Assembly: GCF_036323495.1 (NCBI RefSeq)
Contig: NZ_AP028947.1
Location: forward strand, 620,001-684,000
Length of the DNA stretch: 64,000 nucleotides
Source: Limnobacter thiooxidans
Lineage (GTDB): Bacteria; Pseudomonadota; Gammaproteobacteria; Burkholderiales; Burkholderiaceae_B
Direction of reading: 5' to 3'
Shown here: positions 1 to 10,300 of the stretch, one piece after another
How the letters are laid out: each line of letters starts with the position of its first letter
How positions within the stretch are numbered: the stretch's first letter is position 1
Program-made: the position numbers and the translations under genes
The notes under the pieces: generated by a model
Seen by the model: only the letters and a program-made list of their open reading frames with translations
The model's database searches: none
Told to the model about the DNA's origin: nothing

Positions 1-1
1 T

Positions 2-136
2 CTTGCCACGGTAGTCAGTGCTCACTTTGCGGAATATTGGCTGTTTTGCAGAGAACCCGAACTTGATGTTTCGCCCCCCGTAAGTCTGGTTGATTCAGTG
101 GAGCATTTGGATAACTTGTCACAGTCGATGCGTTAA
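2..136 (+). CDS. C-terminal fragment of an unknown protein (partial, cut by window edge)
   Basis: One frame is open from the first bases to a TAA at 134-136, giving 44 residues that end in LSQSMR. The other two forward frames close within about 70 bases. The composition (acidic and hydrophobic residues mixed, several aromatic residues) is protein-like, but 44 open codons can arise by chance. I do not recognise a family. If real, it is the end of a gene lying to the left of the window. The following 120 bases to the next gene show no clear terminator. Confidence 0.4.
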   Translation, partial: LATVVSAHFAEYWLFCREPELDVSPPVSLVDSVEHLDNLSQSMR

Positions 137-257
137 CCGATAAGCCCATTGTGTTGAAAAGTCACCAGCTGGCTTCCAGGCCCGTGGTGGTTTCAGAACT
201 GAAGGAACCTCAGCGAAATCAGTGTTACCCAAGCCTTTGCCTCCAAGGATTATTTCC

Positions 258-791
258 ATGCTGACCTCGTGCTTTTCATGCAACCGCGCCTCGACCTCAA
301 GTGAAGTGAATCCCAACATGACTGCGGGGTTGGCCCGAATGAACGACCTTCAGGAGTCAGTCAACGAACTTGCAGCCACTACAAAGGCCTGCGTCAAGCT
401 GGCATTGTCGCTCGAAGGGGACTTGCGCAAAGCATCCATTGATATGAATTTGGTAGACAACCTGCATGGCGCACAATCTTCCCTCGCGCTTATCTCTGAT
501 TACTGCAAGTCCACCACTTTTGAGCTGAAATGCTTTTCAAAACATTTTGCAAAGGCCTATCCGAAGGCTGGTAGCAAGGCAGGTTTGATTGACCGGGAGG
601 CTGCACATTTTGACAATGAGGTCCGCAGACGTGGCGAGTTGACCCAACAACTTGCGACCGAGATCTTGCCACTTGCGCACAACGCTGAACGTGCCCTCAG
701 CCAGGCGGCAAATGCCTTGCTCCAACGCCCGCCCCTGGGTTTGGTCCATGCCGTTGAAAATCTTGAGCGCACATCCGAGCTTCACCGTTAG
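258..791 (+). CDS. Small hypothetical helical protein, Ser/Thr-rich N-terminus
   Basis: 177 residues from the ATG at 258, which has AAGGA eight bases upstream; an in-frame GTG at 222 lacks such a site. The first 35 residues are rich in Ser, Thr, Cys and Asn and include a CFSC motif. The rest is predicted by eye to be almost all alpha-helical. There is no signal peptide, membrane segment or known motif. The next gene (871-1428) has similar size, helical layout and a comparable spacing of its LVPLA/ILPLA segment, so the two may be diverged tandem duplicates. Function unknown. The unstructured polar N-terminus without a Sec signal would also suit a secreted effector, but nothing here proves that. 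Confidence 0.6.
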   Translation: MLTSCFSCNRASTSSEVNPNMTAGLARMNDLQESVNELAATTKACVKLALSLEGDLRKASIDMNLVDNLHGAQSSLALISDYCKSTTFELKCFSKHFAKAYPKAGSKAGLIDREAAHFDNEVRRRGELTQQLATEILPLAHNAERALSQAANALLQRPPLGLVHAVENLERTSELHR

Positions 792-870
792 AAATCCAGG
801 TGTCCCCGGAACCTCTGGGGCTGTTGTGCCACCTAGCTGTCCACCCAATCAGCTCAAGAGGTTTCTTTTC

Positions 871-1428
871 ATGTATCCGGTTAATTCAACGCACGCTGCT
901 TTTTCGCCGCAAGTTCAGCGCACCATCAACCAGTCCCGGCTAACTGCCATTGAACAACAGGTGCCAGCAATTGCGAACGCCGCGCACGATCTATCAAGAA
1001 ACGTGAGCCGAATGATCGAGCTTGTGGAAACCCGACAGCCACCCAGCCTGAAAAGAGAGCTTGACGGCACCCCGCGGCCCATGGATACCAAGGACCTGCT
1101 GGCGTCGCTTATTGTAGCCAGAAATGCCCTGCAAGAGCTTCAGGCACAATGCCAAAGCCTGGACAGTGAAGTGGGGTTGCTAACCCGATATCAGGACGAC
1201 GTACATCACGAAATATCGCAGCTTGTGCCATTGGCCGTTCGGGCAAACTGGTATACCCGGCAGGTCAATAAAACAGTGGCGCGTGCCCACAATCTTGGGT
1301 GTCAGCAAGCACATGTGGCACGCAGCGCACTGGATACAATTGACCAGACAAGGCGACTTTATCAGCCGCGTGTCCGTGGCATTGACAGGGCCATTCTTGA
1401 TAACCTTGAAACCTTGGGCAGGCTGTAA
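871..1428 (+). CDS. Small hypothetical helical protein
   Basis: 185 residues from the ATG at 871, preceded by AAGAGG. The frame is open further upstream (to 652), but that part overlaps the previous gene and has no ribosome site. The sequence is Gln-, Ala- and Leu-rich and looks entirely helical, with no signal peptide, cysteine motif or transmembrane segment. It begins 79 bases after the preceding small helical gene and could be co-transcribed with it. Residues around 115-130 (EISQLVPLAVRAN) resemble a segment near the end of the upstream protein, weak support for common origin. No family recognised. Confidence 0.6.
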   Translation: MYPVNSTHAAFSPQVQRTINQSRLTAIEQQVPAIANAAHDLSRNVSRMIELVETRQPPSLKRELDGTPRPMDTKDLLASLIVARNALQELQAQCQSLDSEVGLLTRYQDDVHHEISQLVPLAVRANWYTRQVNKTVARAHNLGCQQAHVARSALDTIDQTRRLYQPRVRGIDRAILDNLETLGRL

Positions 1429-1522
1429 ACTCAAGGGGTGCTTGTGCATTGCTGGAAGGGGAATTTGCACTGGGCGAAGTACAATCAAAGGCCTGTAGCA
1501 ACCGCATTACCCCAGGCGCCCC

Positions 1523-4500
1523 ATGACCAGCAAAGCAAAGAAAACCGAGAATTCCCAGTACCTTGGCAATGTGATTCGAATCAAGGGCGCCCGCCAGCAC
1601 AACCTCAAAAACGTCGACATCGACATCAAGACCGGTGAAATCACCGTGTTCACTGGCGTGTCAGGCAGTGGAAAAAGCTCACTGGTGTTCGACACACTGT
1701 ATGCCGAAGGCCAGCGCCGCTACGTGGAAACGTTTTCGCCCTATGCCCGCCAGTTCCTGGACCGCATGGACAAACCCGATGTAGACAGCATCGATGGCGT
1801 ATTGCCCGCCATTGCGATTGACCAGACCAACCCGGTGCGCACCTCCCGCAGCACCGTGGGCACCATGACTGAAATCAACGATCACCTGAAGCTGATTTAC
1901 GCCCGCGCTGCCCATTTGCATTGCCGCCAGTGCGGGCAGTGGGTTCGTGAAGACACGGTGGCCAGCATCAAGCAATCGATACTGCACAAAGCCGCTGCGC
2001 AAAACGACCCGCGCCTTGTTGTTACATTCCCGGTGCGTGTACCCGCAAAATTCACCGCACAGGAAATTGAAGACTTTCTGAGTGCCCAAGGCTACACCCG
2101 CATTCACCGGGAAACGCCCATCAAGAAAGGCCGCACCGTGGTTGAAAAGCTGCTGGACGTGGTCCAAGACCGCTTCCGTGTTGCCGCTGTTGAGGAAAGC
2201 CGTTTCAGCGACGCCGTGGCCAGTGCCCTGCACCGGGGCAAGGGCAAGGTCAATGTGTTTGCCCTGCCTGAAAGTGGCGAAGAAGGTGCAAGTGCAACCG
2301 AGACCACTGAGCCCTGGCGCTATTCCGAAGGGCTGCACTGCGCCACTTGCGACCTGGATTATTCAAGCCCCTTGCCCAGCCACTTCAGCTTCAATTCCCC
2401 CTTGGGTGCCTGCGACACCTGTCGCGGTTTTGGCCGCGTCATCGGCATTGATTACGGCCTGGTGATTCCCGATGAAAACAAATCGCTGGAAGAGGGCGCA
2501 GTCAAACCCTGGACCACGGAAAGCTTCAAAAGCTGCCAGAAAGACCTGGTGCGCTTCGCCAAAAAACGGGGCATTGCCACCAACATTGCCTACAAGCATT
2601 TGCCTGAAGAACACAAGCTGTGGGTGATTGAAGGCGACGCCAATTTTGATGGCAACTGGGAAGGCAATTTGTTCTACGGCGTGGCCCGCTATTTCGAATG
2701 GCTGGAAAGCAAAACCTACAAAATGCATGTGCGCGTCATGCTGTCGAAGTACCGCAGTTACACCCCTTGCCCCGATTGCAATGGCTCGCGCCTGAAGCCC
2801 GATTCGCTGCTTTGGAAACTGCCTGCCGACACCGCGCTTTACAGCATTTTTGACATCATGCAGTTGCCCTTGCTGACTGTTGCCACGCTGTTCAAAAACC
2901 TGCAACTGCCCGGCGCACTCGATGAAGCCAGCGATCTGGTGCTGCAGGAAATTCGCACACGCCTGGGCTTTTTGATTCAAGTGGGTTTGGGTTATTTAAC
3001 GCTTGATCGGCAAAGCAGAACGCTCAGCGGCGGCGAGGTGCAGCGCATCAACCTGACCACGGCCTTAGGCAGTTCACTGGTTAACACCCTGTTTGTGCTG
3101 GATGAACCCTCGGTGGGTTTGCACCCCCGCGACATTGCCCGCGTGGCCCAGGCCATGCAGCGTTTGAAAGAAGCGGGCAACACCCTGGTGGTGGTTGAGC
3201 ACGACCCACAGTTGATGAACCAGGCCGACCGGCTGGTCGACATTGGCCCAGGGCCTGGCGAAGCAGGCGGCCACATTGTGTTTGATGGTGCACCTGCTGC
3301 CATTGAACAATCTGGTTCACTCACCGCGCGCTACCTGAAAGGCGAGCTGAAAGTGGTGGAGCGAATCAAGCCACTGGGCGATGCGAAAGAACACCTTGTG
3401 CTGACCGGTGTGCGTGCCAACAACCTGAAAAATATTGACTTCAAACTGCCGCTGAACCGCCTGGTCGTGCTCACCGGTGTGTCAGGTTCAGGCAAGTCAA
3501 CCCTGGTGCAAGACGTGCTGGTGCCGGCGATTAGGAAGATCAAGGGCGAACCCACTGAAGCACCCGGCGAGTTCGATTCATTGGAAGGTGTTGAACACAT
3601 TACACAACTGGCTTTTGTCGATCAAAGCCCGATTGGCAAAACCACGCGCAGCAACCCCGCCAGTTACGTGGGTGCATTTGATGAACTGCGCAAGCTGTTT
3701 TCCAAAACAAAAATTGCCGTGGAGCGCGATTACAAGCCCGGCTTTTTCAGTTTCAACAGTGGCGACGGCCGCTGCCCCATGTGCGGCGGCAACGGCTTTG
3801 AACATGTTGAAATGCAGTTTCTCAGCGATGTGTATTTGCGCTGTGGCGAATGCAATGGCACGCGCTACCGGCCCGAGGCTTTGGAAGTCACGCTGGAGCG
3901 AAAAGGCCAGGTGCTCAACATGGCCCAGGTGCTGGAGTTGACTGTAGACCAGGCACTCGACCTGTTCGAAAAAGACACCGCCTTGCTGAAAACCCTGCAG
4001 CCACTTGCGCTTGTTGGCCTGAATTATTTGCGCCTTGGCCAACCTGTGCCCACGCTCAGTGGGGGCGAAGCACAGCGCCTGAAACTGGCCGGTTTCCTGG
4101 CCGAGTTGAAACCCTCAGCAAGTGGCCAGAAGCTGGCGAAAAAAGGTGACCTGTTCGTGTTTGATGAACCCACCACTGGTTTGCATTTTGACGATGTGGC
4201 CAAGTTGATGCGTTCACTGCGCCTGTTGCAGGAGGCCGGGCACAGTGTGCTGATTGTGGAGCACAATCTCGATGTCATTTGCGCTGCTGACTGGCTGATC
4301 GACCTGGGCCCCGAAGCGGGCGAATACGGCGGCGAACTGGTGGACCAGGGTACACCCGAACAACTGGCCAAAACCAAGAACAGCCACACGGGTGTGGCCA
4401 TCAAGCAGTACCTAGCGCAAAGCAATTTGCTGCATGCAGCCGACTTGAACAAGGCCAGCAACAGCAGCGACCACATGGTGGCAGAAGGAGCCGCACTGTA

Positions 4501-7210
4501 TGGCTTGAACAGTGCCCACACGCGGCGTGGCCTGACCGACGGCATTGAAATTCTTCATGCCCGTGAACACAACCTGAAAAATGTCAGCCTGACCATTCCG
4601 CGTGAAAAAATGACGGTGATCACCGGGCCTTCCGGCAGCGGCAAGTCCACGTTGGCATTTGATATTTTGTTCTCTGAAGGGCAGCGCCGTTACCTTGAAA
4701 GTTTGAACGCCTACGCACGCCAGTTTGTGCAGCCTGCAGCCAAGCCCGATGTAGATGCCATATTCGGCATACCACCCACTGTGGCCATTGAGCAGCGCAC
4801 CAGCCGTGGCGGGCGCAAAAGTACCGTGGCCACCGTGACCGAGGTGTATCACTTCCTTCGCCTGATGTTTGTCAAGCTGGGTACCCAGCATTGCCCCACC
4901 TGCGAAGTGCCCATTGCACCCCAAAGCATGGACAGCATGCTGGCGCAAATCATGCAGCATTACAAAGGCCAGGAAATCACGTTGCTGGCCCCGTTGGTAC
5001 AGGGCCGCAAAGGCATTTACAACGAAATCGCCAAGTGGGCTGTCGACCGTGGCTATGACCGCCTGCGCGTGGATGGTGAGTATGTGCCCACCAACCCCTG
5101 GCCCAAGCTGGCCCGCTACCAGGAACACCACATTGAACTGCCCGTCAAAACCTTGAGCATTCAAGCCAAGGGCGAGAAAGAACTGCGCGAAGTACTGGCC
5201 CTGGCGCTTGAATACGGCAAAGGCACTGTGATGGTGGAGGCACCCGGCAGCAAAGGCAAACACGAAGGTGCAGCACCTGCCATTCGCTTTTATTCCACCA
5301 AGCGCGCCTGCCCCAGTTGCGCACGCAGCTTCCCCGAGCTCGACCCGCGCCTGTTCAGCTACAACAGCAAGCATGGCTGGTGCGCAAGCTGCTTTGGCGT
5401 GGGCGAAGAAGTGGAAGGCTTTGATGCAGAAACCACCGGCGAAGAAGGCAAGTGGCTTTCCGAGCAGGACAAAAGCGCTGAAGATGTGGCCGAGAACGAT
5501 GACGGCACTTACCTGGGCAACGCACTGCGTGAAAGCCTGGCGTGCGCTGCTTGCAACGGCCAGCGCCTGAACCCAACCGCACTGGCTGTGAAGTTCAAGA
5601 ACAGCAACATTGCCCAACTGGCCGACCAAACGGTCAGCGACGCCTTGCAGTGGGTAGACCAGCTTGAACTGGATGAACGCGAAACCGCCATTGCCAAAGA
5701 CATTCGAATTGAAATGGCCGGGCGTCTGAAATTTCTGAAACAAGTGGGTCTTGATTACTTGCACCTGAACCGCAGCGCGCCCACCTTGAGTGGTGGTGAA
5801 GCGCAGCGCATTCGTTTGGCCTCGCAACTGGGCACCAACCTGCGTGGCGTGTGCTATGTGCTGGACGAGCCCACCATTGGCCTGCACACCCGCGACAACC
5901 ACAGGCTTCTGGATGCACTGGAGGAACTGCGCGCCAAGGGCAACACATTGGTGATTGTGGAGCACGACATTGACACCATGAACCGTGCCGACCGCCTTGT
6001 AGACATTGGCCCAGGTGCCGGCAAACTGGGGGGTGAAATCATTTCCCAGGGCACCGTGGCTGAAGTGAAAGCAGACAAGAATTCGCTGACGGGCCGTTAT
6101 TTGAAGCAGCCCATTCCGCACTTGTTGCAACCCAAACGCCCGGTTGAAAAAGACACACCGCGCTTGCGTATCAAGGGCGCAAAGCTGCACAACATTACCG
6201 GGCTTGATGTGGACATTCCCCTGGGCCGCCTTGTTGCAATCACCGGTGTTTCAGGCAGTGGAAAATCAACGCTTGCCCGCGACATTCTGCTGGCCAATAT
6301 GCGGCAGTACGTGGCCAATCAAAACAAAAAAGGCAAACCTACACATAACTGGTTTGCCTGCGACAACATTGAAAACGCAGAACGGGTTGCCCGTGTTCTT
6401 GAAGTGGACCAAACCCCGATTGGCAAAACACCGCGCAGTTGCCCGGCCACCTACATCGGCTTTTGGAACCGAATTCGCAACGTGCTGGCCGACACCATTG
6501 AGGCCCGCATGCGCGGCTTTGCAGCCAACCGCTTCAGCTTCAACGCAGGGCCGGGCCGCTGCCCTGTGTGCGATGGCCAAGGCATGCAAACCATTGAAAT
6601 GAACTTCCTGCCCGATGTCAAAGTGGTGTGCGAGGCTTGCCGTGGAAAACGTTTCAACCCGGAAACCCTGCAGGTCACCTGGCGCGACAAAACAGCTGCA
6701 GAAATTTTGAACATGAGCTGTTCAGAAGCAGCACCGTTTTTTGACGCCCACCCGGCCATTGCGCAGGCCTTGCAGTTGCTCAATGACGTGGGCCTGGGCT
6801 ACCTCACCATTGGCCAGCCCAGCCCCACCCTGAGCGGCGGTGAGGCCCAACGCATCAAGCTGGTCACCGAGTTGGTGAAGGTGCGGGAAAACAAGGCCGG
6901 TGTGCAAATGAGCCCGCCCACCCTGTATGTGCTGGATGAACCCACGGTTGGCCTGCACATGAACGACGTGGAAAAGCTGATTGCCGTGCTTCACCGGCTG
7001 GTGGACGCAGGCCACACCGTGGTGGTGATTGAACACGACCTGGACCTGACTGCCCAGGCCGACTGGGTCATCGACATGGGCCCGGAAGCAGGTTCAGGCG
7101 GTGGCCAGTTGGTTGCACAGGGCAGCCCGCAAGAAATTGGCAAGCTCAAGGGCAAAAAAGCGGGGTACACCACGCAGGCCATGGCGGATTTTTATCAATC
7201 TCGGCAATAA
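1523..7210 (+). CDS. uvrA: Excinuclease ABC subunit A, tandem-fused double-length UvrA
   Basis: UvrA is the DNA-damage recognition ATPase of nucleotide excision repair; it loads UvrB at lesions in the cytoplasm. A usual UvrA is about 940 residues with two ABC ATPase modules. This protein is 1895 residues and holds two complete copies head to tail. Walker A motifs of the G-S-G-S-G-K-S type occur near residues 45, 653, 1036 and 1576. ABC signatures LSGGE occur near 498, 842, 1420 and 1769, each followed by a Walker B ending LDEP or FDEP. CxxC zinc-binding pairs are present in both halves (for example CRQCG, CPTCE, CPMCGG and CPVCDG). The two halves are clearly diverged, so this is an old duplication and not an assembly error. 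Long fused UvrA proteins are known in betaproteobacteria and pseudomonads. The ATG at 1523 sits 94 bases after the preceding gene. Confidence 0.95.
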   Translation: MTSKAKKTENSQYLGNVIRIKGARQHNLKNVDIDIKTGEITVFTGVSGSGKSSLVFDTLYAEGQRRYVETFSPYARQFLDRMDKPDVDSIDGVLPAIAIDQTNPVRTSRSTVGTMTEINDHLKLIYARAAHLHCRQCGQWVREDTVASIKQSILHKAAAQNDPRLVVTFPVRVPAKFTAQEIEDFLSAQGYTRIHRETPIKKGRTVVEKLLDVVQDRFRVAAVEESRFSDAVASALHRGKGKVNVFALPESGEEGASATETTEPWRYSEGLHCATCDLDYSSPLPSHFSFNSPLGACDTCRGFGRVIGIDYGLVIPDENKSLEEGAVKPWTTESFKSCQKDLVRFAKKRGIATNIAYKHLPEEHKLWVIEGDANFDGNWEGNLFYGVARYFEWLESKTYKMHVRVMLSKYRSYTPCPDCNGSRLKPDSLLWKLPADTALYSIFDIMQLPLLTVATLFKNLQLPGALDEASDLVLQEIRTRLGFLIQVGLGYLTLDRQSRTLSGGEVQRINLTTALGSSLVNTLFVLDEPSVGLHPRDIARVAQAMQRLKEAGNTLVVVEHDPQLMNQADRLVDIGPGPGEAGGHIVFDGAPAAIEQSGSLTARYLKGELKVVERIKPLGDAKEHLVLTGVRANNLKNIDFKLPLNRLVVLTGVSGSGKSTLVQDVLVPAIRKIKGEPTEAPGEFDSLEGVEHITQLAFVDQSPIGKTTRSNPASYVGAFDELRKLFSKTKIAVERDYKPGFFSFNSGDGRCPMCGGNGFEHVEMQFLSDVYLRCGECNGTRYRPEALEVTLERKGQVLNMAQVLELTVDQALDLFEKDTALLKTLQPLALVGLNYLRLGQPVPTLSGGEAQRLKLAGFLAELKPSASGQKLAKKGDLFVFDEPTTGLHFDDVAKLMRSLRLLQEAGHSVLIVEHNLDVICAADWLIDLGPEAGEYGGELVDQGTPEQLAKTKNSHTGVAIKQYLAQSNLLHAADLNKASNSSDHMVAEGAALYGLNSAHTRRGLTDGIEILHAREHNLKNVSLTIPREKMTVITGPSGSGKSTLAFDILFSEGQRRYLESLNAYARQFVQPAAKPDVDAIFGIPPTVAIEQRTSRGGRKSTVATVTEVYHFLRLMFVKLGTQHCPTCEVPIAPQSMDSMLAQIMQHYKGQEITLLAPLVQGRKGIYNEIAKWAVDRGYDRLRVDGEYVPTNPWPKLARYQEHHIELPVKTLSIQAKGEKELREVLALALEYGKGTVMVEAPGSKGKHEGAAPAIRFYSTKRACPSCARSFPELDPRLFSYNSKHGWCASCFGVGEEVEGFDAETTGEEGKWLSEQDKSAEDVAENDDGTYLGNALRESLACAACNGQRLNPTALAVKFKNSNIAQLADQTVSDALQWVDQLELDERETAIAKDIRIEMAGRLKFLKQVGLDYLHLNRSAPTLSGGEAQRIRLASQLGTNLRGVCYVLDEPTIGLHTRDNHRLLDALEELRAKGNTLVIVEHDIDTMNRADRLVDIGPGAGKLGGEIISQGTVAEVKADKNSLTGRYLKQPIPHLLQPKRPVEKDTPRLRIKGAKLHNITGLDVDIPLGRLVAITGVSGSGKSTLARDILLANMRQYVANQNKKGKPTHNWFACDNIENAERVARVLEVDQTPIGKTPRSCPATYIGFWNRIRNVLADTIEARMRGFAANRFSFNAGPGRCPVCDGQGMQTIEMNFLPDVKVVCEACRGKRFNPETLQVTWRDKTAAEILNMSCSEAAPFFDAHPAIAQALQLLNDVGLGYLTIGQPSPTLSGGEAQRIKLVTELVKVRENKAGVQMSPPTLYVLDEPTVGLHMNDVEKLIAVLHRLVDAGHTVVVIEHDLDLTAQADWVIDMGPEAGSGGGQLVAQGSPQEIGKLKGKKAGYTTQAMADFYQSRQ

Positions 7211-7347
7211 CAAGGTGCGTTGGTAACAGGTTAAACCCACTTCACATATTCAAGTTTTCAGGAACCGACAACACTGGGTGGTTACTCAGTATGTCGCTGT
7301 TTTTTTAAACAGCTTTTGAAAACAGTTTTTGTGAAGATGGAATCGCC
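7211..7347. terminator. Intergenic gap with probable uvrA terminator
   Basis: A 7-bp perfect stem (GCTGTTT / AAACAGC) with a TTTT loop lies at 7296-7313 and is followed by TTTT at 7314-7317. It probably ends uvrA transcription, though the stem is AT-rich and the T-tract short. The remaining bases must hold the promoter of the 1064-residue gene, but I see no convincing -35/-10 pair. Confidence 0.5.
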
Positions 7348-10300
7348 ATGCCTAAAGCCTTTATTGAATCGTTCCCTAATAAACAGAAACTCGATTCAAT
7401 TGTTGAAGAGGACAGTCAATCCGATGAAGAAAGTGAACACTCCGTTCAGGGAAGTGAACACTCCGTTCAGGGAAGTGAACACTCCGTTCAGGTAAGCGAA
7501 CACTCCCGAAGCAGCAATGGGCGAAGCGCAGCAGGTGCCTTTCTCAAAAATGCAATTAGAAGCATCTCCTCCAGTTTAAGCCAGGCCTGGAAAAGTACTT
7601 CGCCCCAGCCCATCTCAAACGTTGAATTGAATCAAGACTTGCTACCGCCACAGGACAGCGATGCCGGCGCTCCCGGTGGTTCTGTGGAAACAGCCCGCCA
7701 ATATATTCTGACACCGTACGGAGTTGACAAGCTAATCACCGTGTCAGCCAACGAATTTTTGTGGGATGTTTTTGGAGGGGATGAGCGCGAACTGGCCGGT
7801 GCCAGCAAAACCCCCGCGGGAAATGCGTTGGATGTTTTTTTTCACGCCTGTCTTTGGCAAGAGTATTCGCAAGGAAAAGACTTGCGGGTAGTTGATGTTG
7901 ATGCCCTGTGTTTTGATCTGTTGTCCGACACCAATCGACCTGATTTTCAAGACCCCGGTTTGCAAACTCCTTTTCTGGCTGATTGCGCCAATTTGTACCA
8001 TGCCCATGGTTATCAATTCCCTGATCAGCAAATTCAGCAGGCCATTCAAAAAAATGTTCGGTTGTGGACCAAGGCAAACCTGGTGAACTGGGCGCCAGAG
8101 AAGAAACAGGCCTTGAAGCAGCAGTTTCTCGATCAGGTGTCTCTGGATTTGAATGGCAGGCCGAGTCAGGCCACGGAGTCAGTCGGATTGTTCTCGACGC
8201 CCGATGAAGCAAGCGTAGATTTTGAGGACTTGGGTTTTGACGACCTAGACAGTGAAGCCAGTTTTGCCGGAATGACGGTAGCGCACGAAAGCTCGGCCAG
8301 TGAAAGAAGGCATGACATAGATTTTGAGGGAAGTGAGGGTCTTACCCGGTCTGCCAGTTTCGACTCCATCTCGTTTGATTCCTCCGAGTCCTTGGGGCCA
8401 CACATTTCAGCATCGAGGCCCGCAGATCCCTTTCTTTCAAGCGATCCAGGGCAAGTTCCTGCCAATTTGCTGGCTTTTGATACCAATCCGGAAATGTATT
8501 CCTTTTGGCGCCTGTTGAGTAACACCCATGGGGCTGTGGAAAACTTGGGACAAGAAGAAAAAAACATCGCTTCCTTCAATATATTGCTTGGTCACGGCTC
8601 TTCCGTAACATCCATACCCAGGCTGCACCAGGCGTTTCAATACGACCGAAATGCATTGCACCATGATCTTCGTCGCAGTGGATTTGATTCCGATCAGATT
8701 GATATCGCAATAACCTACCACATTCAGGATTGGCTGAATGAACAGTTCAATGGCCCCATTGATGACGGCAATGTCAACCCAGCTAACCAGTTTTCTTCGC
8801 TCGTCAAGCGTTGCTTGAAGGAAAACGAGGAAGGGCTGGACGCTAGTACCATGTATCCCATTCTGGAAGTAAGTTCTTCATCCAGTCAAAGTGGCCGTAG
8901 CAGCCGGGATGACGTGGAGTCGGCCTCCAGCCTGAGTTCGAATGGCTGGGGTGATGAAATGTTGTACATGTCAAGCCCAAACAATCAGTCCAGGCTGGCA
9001 GAGCTGTTGCCCAAGGCCAACCCGGCCCGCTTGATCGGGTCCCGCAGCAGTGAAGGTTCACGCTTGTCTGAACTGGCAAAGAATTTCTCGTGGTTTGCCA
9101 AACCACTTTCGGCCCCTTTAAGGTTACGGCATGCTGCCAATTACACTCCCGGTGTGAAAGTGGATGTGATCGAAAAGGACAGTGCCCCACCAGCCTTGGC
9201 CGTCAAATTCAACATAGGCAAAGAGCGTACGCGTGTCAACAGCGAAGCAAACCTGCAGCTTAAAGCAGCCCTTAACCCCCATACCTTTTCGCAAGGTGAC
9301 AAGTCATTGAATGCCATGTTCCTGGCCCAGCTTGACAACAGCGGCATTGACAAGCACCTGTATCACCAGGCGATCAGGCAGGGGGCCAATCAGTCAGCAG
9401 GCGGCTTTCGCTTGTCGGCCCAGGCCCACGGGGGTTTGATGGCAAGGACATTGCCATTCATGGGGCCAAAAAAATCCCTGGAACAAAAGGCAGTGAGCCG
9501 ACTGGATGGGCGCGGTGGTAAGCGCTTGTCAGCCCTGGCCGATCACCCAAAGCAATTCAGCAAGGCCAGTGATAAGGCTTTTTTAACTTATATGGCCAGT
9601 CAGCAAGCGCTTTGGAACAAAATCAAGCCTCATCCCTTGGCAAGTGATCGGCTTTTCGTGGTGCCTGCCAGCAACGAGCCGATTCAATTCAACCTGCTTC
9701 ATCAAATTGGTTTCGCTCAAAACAACCTGAATGCCGATCAACTTGTCCAGATGGGCAAGCTCGTGATGTCAGGCGTGCGGGCAGATGTGGTGCGCAGCCC
9801 CTTGTCCGATGCTGATATTCGAAGCCTGTATCAACAAGACGGAATGCAGGAGGACCAAGCCATGCCCCTGAATGTTAATCAGTTTCGCGCTGCGCTGGGG
9901 CCAGGTCGTATCACTCGGGGAGGCGAAAAAAATTACGGTACCCTGGGTTCACAAGTCATAGATTTAATGGCCCGACTCAATTCAAAACCCGGAAAGCCGG
10001 TGAGTTTGAAAGAACACCAGATGATGGGCAATTTGCTCACACTAATGGTCAAGCGACAAGCTCGTCTTGAAACACCTGTTGCCATACGAAAAGCCGATGT
10101 GTCGAGGCAAGCAGATCCATTCAAGGACACCTTGATTGCGACTTTCCAGCAAAACCTGACCGGACAATTGAGAGGCCAGGAACCGCAAAACATTCTCATT
10201 CGGGATGACGAATCGATGGCCAATGTATGCGAAGCGGCAACCAAGGCGGTTAACAAGGCCTTTGTAGAAATTGCTAAAGCCAAGATTGTGGGCAATGTGC

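Noticed and set aside
4412..6190. 592-codon open frame antisense to uvrA
   Set aside because: It lies entirely opposite a strongly conserved gene, is Ala/His/Gln-rich as typical of antisense GC-rich frames, and has no domain or ribosome site.
7432..7506. CRISPR-like array
   Set aside because: Units are directly adjacent, with no unique spacers, and are in-frame codons of a protein.
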